DNA from: Anabaena cylindrica PCC 7122
GTDB taxonomy: Bacteria > Cyanobacteriota > Cyanobacteriia > Cyanobacteriales > Nostocaceae
Direction of reading: 5' to 3'
Length of the DNA: 64,000 bases
Assembly (NCBI RefSeq): GCF_000317695.1
Contig: NC_019771.1
Location: forward strand, 6,109,501 to 6,173,500
Shown here: in pieces, positions 44,246-53,802 of the stretch
How positions within the stretch are numbered: the stretch's first letter is position 1
Layout of the letters: each line of letters starts with the position of its first letter
Notes under the pieces: model-generated
Databases searched by the model: none
What the model was told of the DNA's origin: nothing
The model's input: the letters and a program-made list of their open reading frames with translations, nothing else
Position numbers and translations under genes: made by a program

Positions 44246-44985
44246 TTAAAGACAAAGTTGTGATTATTACTGGCGCATCATCAGGGATTGGTGAAGCAAG
44301 TGCAAAATTGCTGGCAAGCAAAGGTGCTAACGTTGTATTGGGCGCGCGACGCGAGCAGCAATTGAGACACCTGGTTGATGAAATTCAAAAAGCTGGCGGA
44401 CAAGGAGTCTATCAAGTGATGGATGTGGTTAACCCATTTGATAACGCTGAAATAGTCAATCTTGCCAAGGAAACATTTGGAAGTGTCGATGTTATTTTCT
44501 TAAACGCTGGCATAATGCCAAATTCTCCACTTTCTGAATTGAAAACTGATGAATGGAATCAAACAGTTGATATCAATATCAAGGGTGTACTGAATGGTGT
44601 TGCTGCTGTGTTACCAACTTTTATTAGCCAAAAGTCTGGGCATATTATCGCAACTTCATCGGTGGCTGGATTAAAAGCTTATCCAGGTGGTGCGGTGTAT
44701 GGTGGGACGAAATGGTTTCTACGCGATTTCATCGAAGTTCTACGCATGGAATCTGCTCAAGAAGGAACTAACATTCGTACTGCGACCATTTATCCTGCTG
44801 CAATTAATACTGAGTTGTTAGATCGGATTACCAACCAAGATGTGGCTGAAAAAATGACGGCTTTGTATGAGCAATATGGCATCTCGTCAGATCGAGTAGC
44901 CAATGTTGTGGCGTTTGCAATTGACCAGCCAGAAGATACAAACGTGAACGAATTTACGATTGGCCCAACCACCCAGCCTTGGTAA
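44242..44985 (+). CDS. Short-chain dehydrogenase/reductase
   Basis: 247 aa from M-I-K-D-K-V-V; an in-frame ATG at 44227 is possible, but 44242 is coupled to the mini-ORF stop. Classical SDR: T-G-A-S-S-G-I-G (NADP loop), N-A-G-I (N-A-G motif), Ser of the catalytic set in A-T-S-S-V-A-G, and Y-G-G-T-K in place of Y-x-x-x-K (Tyr and Lys present), with A-T-I-Y-P-A-A-I-N-T. Highly similar in type to oxidoreductases accompanying AraC/hydrolase clusters. Substrate unknown. Confidence 0.92.
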   Translation: MIKDKVVIITGASSGIGEASAKLLASKGANVVLGARREQQLRHLVDEIQKAGGQGVYQVMDVVNPFDNAEIVNLAKETFGSVDVIFLNAGIMPNSPLSELKTDEWNQTVDINIKGVLNGVAAVLPTFISQKSGHIIATSSVAGLKAYPGGAVYGGTKWFLRDFIEVLRMESAQEGTNIRTATIYPAAINTELLDRITNQDVAEKMTALYEQYGISSDRVANVVAFAIDQPEDTNVNEFTIGPTTQPW

Positions 44986-45415
44986 GGATAGTGCTGGCGG
45001 CCTACTCTACGCACCCTATTCTCTTCCCCAGATGAATTAGGGTGCGGGATTGGAGCTAAAGCAAAACCCTTTTTAGCGCAAAAGTGGGAAGATAATTGGG
45101 ACAAGCCTTTAACTACATGGAGAAAGGAACTAGATATCATAGTTGTTGATTAATAATATAGACTGTTCTGAAGGCGCTATCAACACCTGAAGGTGCGATC
45201 GCTCAAGGGCTGCGTGTCTCCACTGTGCGACTTGCTTACACAGTTTGGTTGAAGACGCAGTGATTCTGCTCACTTTTATTTTTGTAAAAATAGCTTATTT
45301 ATTTATGTATGACATTATTTACATAAACACAGCCTATAAAAATCCGACTTGTATCACCAAAATAACTCATGCCCAAGTGTGAGTAAGTAAAGGTCTTTAT
45401 AAGGGCAATAGTCAA
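44986..45415. other. Spacer with no confident gene
   Basis: A plus-strand open stretch ending at about 45151 (A-K-P-F-L-A-Q-K-W-E-D-N-W-D-K-P-L-T-T-W) has the look of a protein C-terminus but no start. It may be a gene fragment, possibly transposase-derived. Positions 45196-45260 carry GCGATCGC and a dispersed-repeat fragment. Confidence 0.35.
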
Positions 45416-45685
45416 ATGATTGATTTAATAAAAGCGGCGCTGGAATTTTTGGGAAAGAGGACTTGGTTGATTCTTTGTTTTGTGGTGTTTCTTCCATCCT
45501 TACTATTAGGCTTTACATTTTTCCATCCCTTCTCTATTAAGCTATCAACTTGCTTGCAGAAAGACAGTACTTATATTTTGCACGAAACCATCTATAAAGT
45601 GAAAAGCATTGTAGAGACAAGCGGTGGTGCTAGTGTCAATCTATGTGTCAAAGAAGTGATTAAAACGGTAAAAACAGGGATTTAA
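45416..45685 (+). CDS. Small single-pass membrane protein, hypothetical
   Basis: 89 aa. A short amphipathic N-terminus, one strong transmembrane helix (about 17-38, L-I-L-C-F-V-V-F-L-P-S-L-L-L-G-F) and a ~50-residue extracytoplasmic tail with two cysteines that could pair. No family recognised. The ribosome site is weak (AAGGGC). The coding call rests on length and coherent composition. Confidence 0.45.
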   Translation: MIDLIKAALEFLGKRTWLILCFVVFLPSLLLGFTFFHPFSIKLSTCLQKDSTYILHETIYKVKSIVETSGGASVNLCVKEVIKTVKTGI

Positions 45686-45696
45686 AAAACTGGCAT

Positions 45697-45724
45697 GGGG
45701 GAGTTCTTAAAAGGTACTCCCCTC
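45697..45724 (+). terminator. Hairpin after the small membrane protein gene
   Basis: GGGGAGT / ACTCCCC stem with an ~11-nt A/T-rich loop, 12 bp after the stop codon. No T-run follows, so termination is uncertain. The rest of the gap to 46043 shows no feature. Confidence 0.4.
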
Positions 45725-46043
45725 CCGCACAATTATGGAGTTTAGCAAATGGTATTTCCCTCTACTCCAAAAATGCGTTTTAAGTCTGAGTCTTTGTAAA
45801 CTGCCATCTCCGCAGAATCACAGTTGCTAGTAGGTTGAATATACAGCAGTTTGTGTAGTTAGGAGGTACAACATCTAAATTCAAACCTATACACAAAGCC
45901 AGTTTTACTCCTGACTCCTGAATTCTGCTGTAAATGGTGAAATGAAAGCTATCAAATAGTAAGCAGTAGCCGTCCATTCAAATCTTGAAATTTGTATCTC
46001 ATTTAAATGAAATTCGCTGTATTTTTCCCAATTTTGCTTTTAA

Positions 46044-47873
46044 ATGAAGATAAAAAAACGAAATGTTCTGCGTCAATCACTGACGGTTTTTCGCTATAGT
46101 GGACGGGCTATAAACTTAGTATGGACGACTAGTCGCTCGCTGACTATTCTTCTGGCTAGTTTAACTTTAGTAGCTGGCCTTTTACCGGCAGCGATATCCT
46201 ACATTGGTAAATTAATTGTTGATGCAGTAGTGTCTGCCTCTCTTGTTAATTCAAACAGCAATGGTTTTGTCAATAATTATGAGCCTTTGTTGTATGTAGG
46301 ATTAGAAGCGATCGCAATAATTTTACTCGCAGGCAGCCAACGGGGAATAATAATTTGCCAATCCTTACTGCGGGCGCTACTGGGACAGCGGGTAAACGTA
46401 CTCATCTTAGAAAAGGCATTAACACTAGATCTGCGGCAGTTTGAAGACTCAGAATTTTATGACAAATTGACCAATGCACGCAGAGAAGCTTCCGTCCGTC
46501 CCCTTTCCCTAGTTACCCGCACCTTTGGCTTAGTTCAAAATGCCCTTTCTCTGATCACTTACGGTATTTTACTAGTAAATTTCTCAGTTTGGGCAGTGGT
46601 AATGCTGATTGTGGCAGCCATGCCCGTATTTATTGCGGAGACGAAGTTTGCAGGAGAAGCTTTTCGCTTATTTAGTTGGCGTGCGCCAGAAACTCGTCAA
46701 CAGCATTACTTGGAAAACCTCTTAGCCAGAGAAGATTTTGCCACAGAAGTCAAACTCTACCAATTGGGAGAGATGCTGCTAGGACGTTACCACAACCTCT
46801 TTGCTCAACTCTACAGACAAGACCGCGATTTAACTCTACGGCGCGGATTGTGGGGTTATCTCCTGAGTTTAGTTAGTACTGCTGCTTTTTACATAGCTTA
46901 TGCTTGGATTGTCTTGGAAACAGTGGTAGGCAGGATTTCCTTGGGAGATATGACCATGTATCTCACCGTGTTTCGCCAAGGACAGTCTACTTTTGCCAAT
47001 GCCCTCACTTCTATAGGCGGTATGTATGAGGACAACCTCTATTTATCGAATCTCTACGATTTTTTAGAAGAAGAAGTACCAACATCTTCAGGTCATGCCA
47101 CCACTGGTTTTCATCCCCAAGATGGTATCCGTTTTGAGAACGTATCATTTACTTATCCAGGCAGTTCCCAGCCAGCATTGAGAAACATTTCTCTGCATTT
47201 GCAACCTGGAGAAAAACTAGCCATTGTGGGTGAAAACGGTTCTGGTAAAACCACCTTAATCAAACTACTGACCAGACTCTACACCCCTGACTCTGGGAGA
47301 ATTTTATTAGATGGCTTGGACTTGCAGGAATGGGATGTGGATGTGCTACGTCGTCGCATTGGTGTGATTTTTCAAAACTTTGTCCGGTATCAGTTCACTG
47401 TGGGTGAGAATATTGGTGTAGGCGATATAGAACATTTAGAAAACAAAACCCGCTGGCAAACTGCCGCCCAAAAAGGCATGGCCGCACCTTTTATTGACCA
47501 ATTACCTGAAAGCTTCCAAACGCAGCTTGGTCGTTGGTTTAAGGGGGGACAAGAACTTTCGGGAGGACAGTGGCAGAAAATAGCCTTGTCTCGTGCTTTT
47601 ATGCGATCGCAAGCTGATATCTTAGTGTTGGATGAACCAACATCAGCAATAGATGCCCAAGCTGAGTTTGAGATTTTTAATCATTTTCGGGCTATTACTC
47701 AACATCAAATGGTACTTTTGATTTCCCACCGTTTCTCAACAGTACGCATGGCTGACAAAATCGCAGTTATAGAAGATGGCGTTGTTGTGGAACTGGGAAC
47801 TCATGACGAATTAATACAGGCAGGAGGACGTTATGCTAAGTTGTTTTTATTACAAGCAGCCGGATATCGGTAA
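46044..47873 (+). CDS. ABC exporter, fused permease-ATPase half-transporter
   Basis: 609 aa. Six transmembrane helices (about 25-340) in the type I exporter arrangement, then an ABC domain (~355-605): Walker A G-E-N-G-S-G-K-T-T-L, Q-loop I-F-Q-N-F, signature L-S-G-G-Q-W-Q-K, Walker B I-L-V-L-D-E-P-T-S-A-I-D, and H-loop I-S-H-R. It works as a homodimer or with a partner not in the window. The first ~20 residues are basic. Lipid, peptide or drug substrates are all possible. Monocistronic by position. Confidence 0.93.
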   Translation: MKIKKRNVLRQSLTVFRYSGRAINLVWTTSRSLTILLASLTLVAGLLPAAISYIGKLIVDAVVSASLVNSNSNGFVNNYEPLLYVGLEAIAIILLAGSQRGIIICQSLLRALLGQRVNVLILEKALTLDLRQFEDSEFYDKLTNARREASVRPLSLVTRTFGLVQNALSLITYGILLVNFSVWAVVMLIVAAMPVFIAETKFAGEAFRLFSWRAPETRQQHYLENLLAREDFATEVKLYQLGEMLLGRYHNLFAQLYRQDRDLTLRRGLWGYLLSLVSTAAFYIAYAWIVLETVVGRISLGDMTMYLTVFRQGQSTFANALTSIGGMYEDNLYLSNLYDFLEEEVPTSSGHATTGFHPQDGIRFENVSFTYPGSSQPALRNISLHLQPGEKLAIVGENGSGKTTLIKLLTRLYTPDSGRILLDGLDLQEWDVDVLRRRIGVIFQNFVRYQFTVGENIGVGDIEHLENKTRWQTAAQKGMAAPFIDQLPESFQTQLGRWFKGGQELSGGQWQKIALSRAFMRSQADILVLDEPTSAIDAQAEFEIFNHFRAITQHQMVLLISHRFSTVRMADKIAVIEDGVVVELGTHDELIQAGGRYAKLFLLQAAGYR

Positions 47874-47937
47874 AGATGAAATTTGACATCTCTCCTCGTA
47901 TTGTCAACCACCCATCACTTCCCTTCTCTGCGAGACG

Positions 47938-48042
47938 CTACGCGAACGGGTAGGGGTTCATTGCCGCTGCTATTAGATCAGTAATTACATCCCGTGGGCT
48001 AGTTCCACCCATAACTGCTCCAACAACTGGTAAATTAAGTTT
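47938..48042 (-). pseudogene. Unidentified gene remnant
   Basis: A 35-codon open piece reads L-P-V-V-G-A-V-M-G-G-T-S-P-R-D-V-I-T-D-L-I-A-A-A-M, protein-like in composition, then runs into a CCGTTCGCGTAGCGTCTCG dispersed-repeat sequence that supplies the stop. No start codon with a ribosome site. Family not recognised. Confidence 0.35.
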
Positions 48043-48122
48043 TTATAGTTCCTATCTATAACAGGTAAGTAATTCGATACTTGTCAGTTAAGCTCAAAAA
48101 ATAAAATTACATACATAGTCTA

Positions 48123-48266
48123 TTAAACTGGCACTTTAGTATTAATCATCCATAAAAATAATGCAGGAGCTATAAGACTTTCTGTAACATCAGTCAATGA
48201 AGCGTCGAGAATCACCACACCATGATCGTTGGTGAGGATGTCAAAAGAGTCATAACCATATTGCAT
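48123..48266 (-). CDS. Small hypothetical protein (47 aa) or gene remnant
   Basis: ATG at 48266 with GAGGA a few bases upstream, reading M-Q-Y-G-Y-D-S-F-D-I-L-T-N-D-H-G-V-V-I-L to a TAA at 48123. Composition is protein-like and hydrophobic towards the C-terminus. It may be an intact small gene or the end of a decayed one; the remnant at 47938-48042 is on the same strand 80 bp further on. Confidence 0.35.
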   Translation of the reverse strand: MQYGYDSFDILTNDHGVVILDASLTDVTESLIAPALFLWMINTKVPV

Positions 48267-48335
48267 TCATCCTCATAATTTCTGACTCTATTATTCCCAA
48301 ATAACTGAATTTATCTCTAATTTTAGCATAAAAAT

Positions 48336-51300
48336 CTACACTGGTATTTTGATAATAAATTCTGTACCTTCACCCAAAACAGAGTGATAATATAACTTTC
48401 CGTAGTGGATTTCTTCAATGATTTGTTTAGCTATAGCCAAACCTAAACCTGTGCCTTTACCTACAGCTTTAGTAGTAAATAAATGGTCAAAAATCTTTGG
48501 TTTAATTTCATCACTCATCCCTTTACCATTATCAGTAATGGTAATCTGAACAAGATTATTTTCCCTGGAAGTTGTCACAGTAATACGGTTGGGATGAGCT
48601 TTAATTTCGGCAACACTACGTTCGTTGCTTAATTCATCTAAAGCATCAATTCCATTCGCTAAAATATTCATAAATACCTGATTTAATTGTCCAGGGAAAC
48701 ATTTTATTTGTGGTAAATTACCGTAATTAGTAATTACTTCAATTGCTGGACGTTGTTCGTTAGCTTTGAGACGATGTTTGAGAATTAAGATTGTACTATC
48801 AATGCCTTCATGAATATTAAATGGTACTTTATAATCTCTATCAGCACGGGAGAAAGTGCGGAGGGAAGTGCTGATATTTTTGAGTCTGTCACAAGCTATC
48901 GTCATAGAATCCAACATTTTAGGCAGGTCTTCTATGGTATAGTCCAAATCAATTTCTAACTCGTGTTTAAGGATTTTTTCGGTCTTATCGGGTAAAGTTT
49001 CTTGATAGAGTTTTAAATGTTCAATAATATCAGCAAAGGTGGGTTGAGCTTGTTGGAGAGTAGCCGCAATAAAGCCCAGAGGATTATTCATTTCATGAGC
49101 TACACCAGCAACTAAGTTACCCAAAGCGGACATTTTTTCACTTTGGATAATTTGTAATTGGGCTTGTTGTAAGTTATGTAATGCTTGTTCTAAATCCTGG
49201 GATTTTTCCTGCTCTCGCTCATACAATCGAGCATTGTCTAGGGAAATGGCGGCTTGAGCGCAGAGTAAATTGAGGAGTTCGACGCGATCGCAGGTAAACA
49301 CCCCCTTTGCTAAATTATTTTCCAGATATAAAATACCCAACAACTTACCTTGATGCAAAATTGGACTGCACAAAATACTCTTTGGCTGTTGACGGATAAT
49401 GTATGGGTCATTGGCTAAGGTGGTATCTGCTGTTGCATCCAATAAGACAACTGTCTGTTGACTGTGCTTGACTTTGTAAATGAGCTTGTGAGGAATATCC
49501 TGACTCTCTTCAACAAGAATTTTCTGCAATACCACTGGGTTTGTCCCCTGGGTTATTGAGCCTTTAATTAGTAAATGATTGTCTCGCAACAGCATTAACA
49601 CACATTTATCAGCCCCAGCATTTTCGATGATGATGGAAAGTAACGATGAAAGTAGTTTTTCTAGTTCGATTTCACCGGAGATTGTCTGAGATGCTTTGAG
49701 AATTGCTTTTAAATCTAGAGTATCTGAGACAGTGCTGGTAGAAGCTAAAGAACTACTAGATGTCACACTCCCCGAAGCAAAGATAGTTTCATTCGTAGAA
49801 AAAGCCCCACGAGTTTGCTGTAAGATGGGCGCAAGTAATTGGGGATAGCGTTTTTCTAAGTCTGCAACTTTAGCCTTTGCTCCCCAACGGACATAGGCAT
49901 AGTAGGCTTCAATCATGTATTCTTGGGCTATGCGCTGCTTTCCCCAATCAAGATAGAACTTTGCCGCTAGTTCGTTAGCTAGTGCTTCTTCTTGTATGTA
50001 TTTGTTAGCTTTAGCCAGGGAAATTGTCTGCTCGTATAGATTAATGGCTTCTGCAATTTGTCCTAACACTCGACATTTTTCTGCTGCCACCAAACTGTAT
50101 TTATGTTCAAAGTTTGTATGTGCATGATCAACCCATACTTTCATGATTTTTTGATTTATGTCTACTTGCTCTAGTAGGGATTGACACTTTTGGTTTATGG
50201 TTGATGTGCATCTGTTTTCAGATGCTTGTAAAGCAATACACTCGGATAACAGCGCCAGAGAATAATAGAAGTTGTGAATCGCCACAGTTACACCAATAGC
50301 AGCATCAGCGTAGTCTGCTGCCTTGATTGCCGATGTCACTGCTATCGAATAATCTGCAAATAAATAGCTAAGAATAGACTTAGCTAAATATGCTGTAAAC
50401 GGCAGTGAGTGATCGTTACTAGTACAGTAAACAGATAAAAGTTCAGTTTCATCAAAATACTCACCTGACAATTTCCTTGCTTCAGCGACATCAACATCTC
50501 CCAACAAATTAGAAACAAGTTGTTGCCAAATTTGAGCATTACCAAGAGAATGATCTTGTTTAATTGGCTGCAAAACCTCAAGCGCAATATTTTGTTCCTG
50601 TTGTAAATCTGTTAAAGTTTCTCCAGCGAGAAACAGATAAGTACAGCGATGAGCAGTGGCATAACTAGCATACTCAATATCGCCCATTTCAAAACCAATT
50701 TGACTAGCTTTTCCTAATGTTTCTATAGTTTCAATCAGAGGTTCTTTCCAAGGTCGAATAAAAACATTGAATAAGTTCTTTACTTTACATTCCAATTCTC
50801 TAGCAGAAAATCGATCTAATACTTCCAAAGCAAGTAAACCAGAGTAATATCCTTTATCTAAATCTTTCTCAAATGCACACAGTAATATGCCATAAAATAC
50901 ATAGGCAAATGCAGTCAGCGATGTATGTCCTTGTTTTAAGCTCAAATCAATCATTGTCAAGACAATTGGTGATAGCAGCTCTGGTTTTGTTGTGTAGGCT
51001 GGAGGAAAAATTGCCATAAGTATACGCATGATAGCAATTTGATGGACATCCTGCATAACTGGCAATGATTCTATTGAAGTCAATTTTGGGAGGTGAATTA
51101 CTGAAGATGCAGGAGCATTATTTAAATCGACTCCTAGAAGTTCCAAAGCCAACATTCCTACATCCAGTGCTTTTGGCATTTCTGACTGAGCCGTATACAT
51201 TTGAATTTGCATTTCATAAACTTTTACGCGATCAATTAGGCTAGTTGCGCGCTCTAAAACAAAATTAGCTAAAGTTTGGGCATGGGCAAAGTTGATATTA

Positions 51301-53729
51301 AGATATTCTGCCTTTATCGCACATTCATAAAGAGATAAGGTTAGCCTATACTCACTTTGCCAACTATCAACGTCTAAAGACTTAATTCCATTGTGAAAAT
51401 ATTTAGCAGCAGCACTATAAGCCGTTGCGGCAAGGGCTTTTTCTCCGGCCATGAGGTTCAATTCTGCTAATTGATGTCTTTGCGGTTTTGTAGTAATTAA
51501 CTCTCTGGCTATATTCAAATGATTAACGATATCGAAAATATTTTCTTTCTGTTTTTCTGGGGATATATGATGTAATAATAATTGTCCAATCTGGTAGTGT
51601 GTTTCCTGCTTTTTGTCTTCTGGAATTAGCAAATAGGCAGCTTGTTGAACGCGATCATGTAAAAATTTGTATCTAACATTTTCTTGATTTTTCCGTGCTA
51701 ACTCTTGAGTCTCTTGCCCAAGATAAAACTTATAAAAATCACTAATGGGTAAAATTAACCCTTCCTGCAATGCTTTCCATAAAGTATCCGATGTTTCGAT
51801 GACTGTTCGCTCTGAAACAATAGCTAAAGTATCTAAATCAAAAGAGTTACCAATACAAGCTGCTAACTGCAATACCTGTTGAGTTGATGGCGGTAATTTT
51901 TGCAATTGTGAACTCATGAAAACCACAACGTCATCTGTAACTGTTTGGGCTTTTACTTCAGCTATGTTACATTGCCAACATCTTAATCCAAAATCAAAGT
52001 GAATCAATCCGTCTTGATGCAATGCTTTGAATAAATGTGTGGCAAAAAATGGATTGCCTTGAGTTTTTTGATAGATCAATACAGAAAGATTCCATGCAGA
52101 TTTTTCTGTACATTTGAGCGTGTCTGCTACTAATTCATTGAGTTTCTGTTGATTGAGTGGTAATAAATTAATCGTGCTGATTTTTGCTGGTGTCTTTTGT
52201 ATTTCACTCAATGTCAACATTAATGAATGTCCTGGGTTTACTTCATTATCCCGGTATGCACCAATGATGAAAAGATAAGTTGTCTCAGCAATTAACAACT
52301 GTATTAATTTTAGCGATGCTAAATCTGCCCATTGTAAATCATCAAGAAATATCACCAAGGGGTGTTCAATACTAGTAAAAACTTGGGTGAATTTCTGAAA
52401 TAATAAATTAAATCTATTTTGGTTGGCTGTTCCTGATAACTCTATGGCTGGTGGCTGTTCGCCAATAATTTTTTCTAATTCGGGAATAACTTCAATAATG
52501 ACTTGTCCATTATCGCCAACAGCCTCTAGGATTTTATATTTCCATTGCTGAATTTGAGTATCACTTTCAGTTAACAATTTCTCCATTAAATCACGGAATG
52601 CTTGTACAAAGGCACTGAAAGGGATATTGCGTTGAAATTGGTCATATTTACCTTTGATAAAATAGCCTCTTTGTCTGGCAATTGGCTTATGTACTTCGTT
52701 GACAACTGCTGTTTTCCCAATTCCAGAAAAACCCGCTACTAGTATCATTTCTGTTGCACCCTGACTGACTCTATCAAATGCTTCTATTAGGGTTGATACT
52801 TCTGCTTCTCTGCCATAGAGTTTATCAGGGATGATGAAGCGATCGCACACATCATGCTGTGCAATTTCCAAATTTGCAATTTTCCCAGTTTCTTTTAGCT
52901 GAATTAAACATTTTTCTAAATCAAATTTCAATCCCAACGCACTCTGATACCTATCTTCAGCATTTTTCGCCATTAATTTACTGACGATTTTTGAGATAAC
53001 TGAGGGGATATCTGGATTAATTTCATGTATTAATGGGGGAATTTTAGCAAGATGAGAATATAGCAATTCCATCGCATCATCAGACTGGAATGGTAACTCA
53101 TTTGTGAGTAATTCATAGAAAGTAATACCGAGGGAATAAAAATCTGTGCGATAATCAATCCCCCGATTCATTCTTCCTGTCTGTTCTGGAGATATATAAG
53201 TTAGTGTTCCTTCTAAAACATTGGGATTGACTAGGGTTTGGGTTTCTCTTGGTAATAAAGATGCAATACTAAAGTCAATTAATTTTATTTGTTTGGTTTC
53301 GGGGTTAATTAAGATATTGCTGGGTTTGATATCTTTATGAATAACCCGCTCACGGTAGAGTATGTCTAGGGTGTCGCAAAGAGCGATCGCTAAAACTAAA
53401 AACTCCTCTAAAGATGGGACACGCTGATTTTTGCTGAAATAATCCTTGAGGGAAATTCCGCCAAAGTCTTCCATGACTAACATATAGCCATTTTGGAATG
53501 TTTCCAGGCTATAGGTTTGGATAATCAGAGGTGAGTTGAGATTTTTCCCAATGGTGTATTGATTGCGAAATAATAAGAGTTCGCTAAAGCTGGGATAATA
53601 ATTTTTTAGCAGTTTTATAACTACTGGTAGTGAGTCCCTTTCTCGAACTGCGCGATAAACCAGTGTTCTCGAACCATTGTAGAGTTCTTCTGCAAGGTGA
53701 TATCCGGAAATACTAACAAAGTTGCTCAC
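48336..53729 (-). CDS. Giant HstK-type Ser/Thr kinase - AAA ATPase - GAF - histidine kinase
   Basis: 1797 aa, GTG start (M-S-N-F-V-S-I-S-G-Y). Ser/Thr kinase ~7-270 with V-I-K-L-L, H-K-D-I-K-P-S-N-I and I-D-F-S-I-A-S; P-loop G-F-S-G-I-G-K-T at ~340; long TPR-like region to ~1310; GAF ~1345-1500; HisKA ~1530 (G-N-L-V-A-G-V-A-H-E-M-N-N-P); HATPase to the end. It is colinear with the paralogue at 34805-41092 except that the two PAS domains are absent, so one arose from the other by duplication and PAS gain or loss. Both are on the minus strand, 7.2 kb apart. Confidence 0.93.
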   Translation of the reverse strand: MSNFVSISGYHLAEELYNGSRTLVYRAVRERDSLPVVIKLLKNYYPSFSELLLFRNQYTIGKNLNSPLIIQTYSLETFQNGYMLVMEDFGGISLKDYFSKNQRVPSLEEFLVLAIALCDTLDILYRERVIHKDIKPSNILINPETKQIKLIDFSIASLLPRETQTLVNPNVLEGTLTYISPEQTGRMNRGIDYRTDFYSLGITFYELLTNELPFQSDDAMELLYSHLAKIPPLIHEINPDIPSVISKIVSKLMAKNAEDRYQSALGLKFDLEKCLIQLKETGKIANLEIAQHDVCDRFIIPDKLYGREAEVSTLIEAFDRVSQGATEMILVAGFSGIGKTAVVNEVHKPIARQRGYFIKGKYDQFQRNIPFSAFVQAFRDLMEKLLTESDTQIQQWKYKILEAVGDNGQVIIEVIPELEKIIGEQPPAIELSGTANQNRFNLLFQKFTQVFTSIEHPLVIFLDDLQWADLASLKLIQLLIAETTYLFIIGAYRDNEVNPGHSLMLTLSEIQKTPAKISTINLLPLNQQKLNELVADTLKCTEKSAWNLSVLIYQKTQGNPFFATHLFKALHQDGLIHFDFGLRCWQCNIAEVKAQTVTDDVVVFMSSQLQKLPPSTQQVLQLAACIGNSFDLDTLAIVSERTVIETSDTLWKALQEGLILPISDFYKFYLGQETQELARKNQENVRYKFLHDRVQQAAYLLIPEDKKQETHYQIGQLLLHHISPEKQKENIFDIVNHLNIARELITTKPQRHQLAELNLMAGEKALAATAYSAAAKYFHNGIKSLDVDSWQSEYRLTLSLYECAIKAEYLNINFAHAQTLANFVLERATSLIDRVKVYEMQIQMYTAQSEMPKALDVGMLALELLGVDLNNAPASSVIHLPKLTSIESLPVMQDVHQIAIMRILMAIFPPAYTTKPELLSPIVLTMIDLSLKQGHTSLTAFAYVFYGILLCAFEKDLDKGYYSGLLALEVLDRFSARELECKVKNLFNVFIRPWKEPLIETIETLGKASQIGFEMGDIEYASYATAHRCTYLFLAGETLTDLQQEQNIALEVLQPIKQDHSLGNAQIWQQLVSNLLGDVDVAEARKLSGEYFDETELLSVYCTSNDHSLPFTAYLAKSILSYLFADYSIAVTSAIKAADYADAAIGVTVAIHNFYYSLALLSECIALQASENRCTSTINQKCQSLLEQVDINQKIMKVWVDHAHTNFEHKYSLVAAEKCRVLGQIAEAINLYEQTISLAKANKYIQEEALANELAAKFYLDWGKQRIAQEYMIEAYYAYVRWGAKAKVADLEKRYPQLLAPILQQTRGAFSTNETIFASGSVTSSSSLASTSTVSDTLDLKAILKASQTISGEIELEKLLSSLLSIIIENAGADKCVLMLLRDNHLLIKGSITQGTNPVVLQKILVEESQDIPHKLIYKVKHSQQTVVLLDATADTTLANDPYIIRQQPKSILCSPILHQGKLLGILYLENNLAKGVFTCDRVELLNLLCAQAAISLDNARLYEREQEKSQDLEQALHNLQQAQLQIIQSEKMSALGNLVAGVAHEMNNPLGFIAATLQQAQPTFADIIEHLKLYQETLPDKTEKILKHELEIDLDYTIEDLPKMLDSMTIACDRLKNISTSLRTFSRADRDYKVPFNIHEGIDSTILILKHRLKANEQRPAIEVITNYGNLPQIKCFPGQLNQVFMNILANGIDALDELSNERSVAEIKAHPNRITVTTSRENNLVQITITDNGKGMSDEIKPKIFDHLFTTKAVGKGTGLGLAIAKQIIEEIHYGKLYYHSVLGEGTEFIIKIPV

Positions 53730-53802
53730 TATATTGCCCTAATGCTCATATTTTCTGGATCTAGTATTCCCAGATATTGGTTATTAAATCACTAACTAGC
53801 TG

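Noticed and set aside
44790..45140. 116-codon minus-strand ORF
   Set aside because: Antisense to the SDR gene and spacer; no protein-like pattern.
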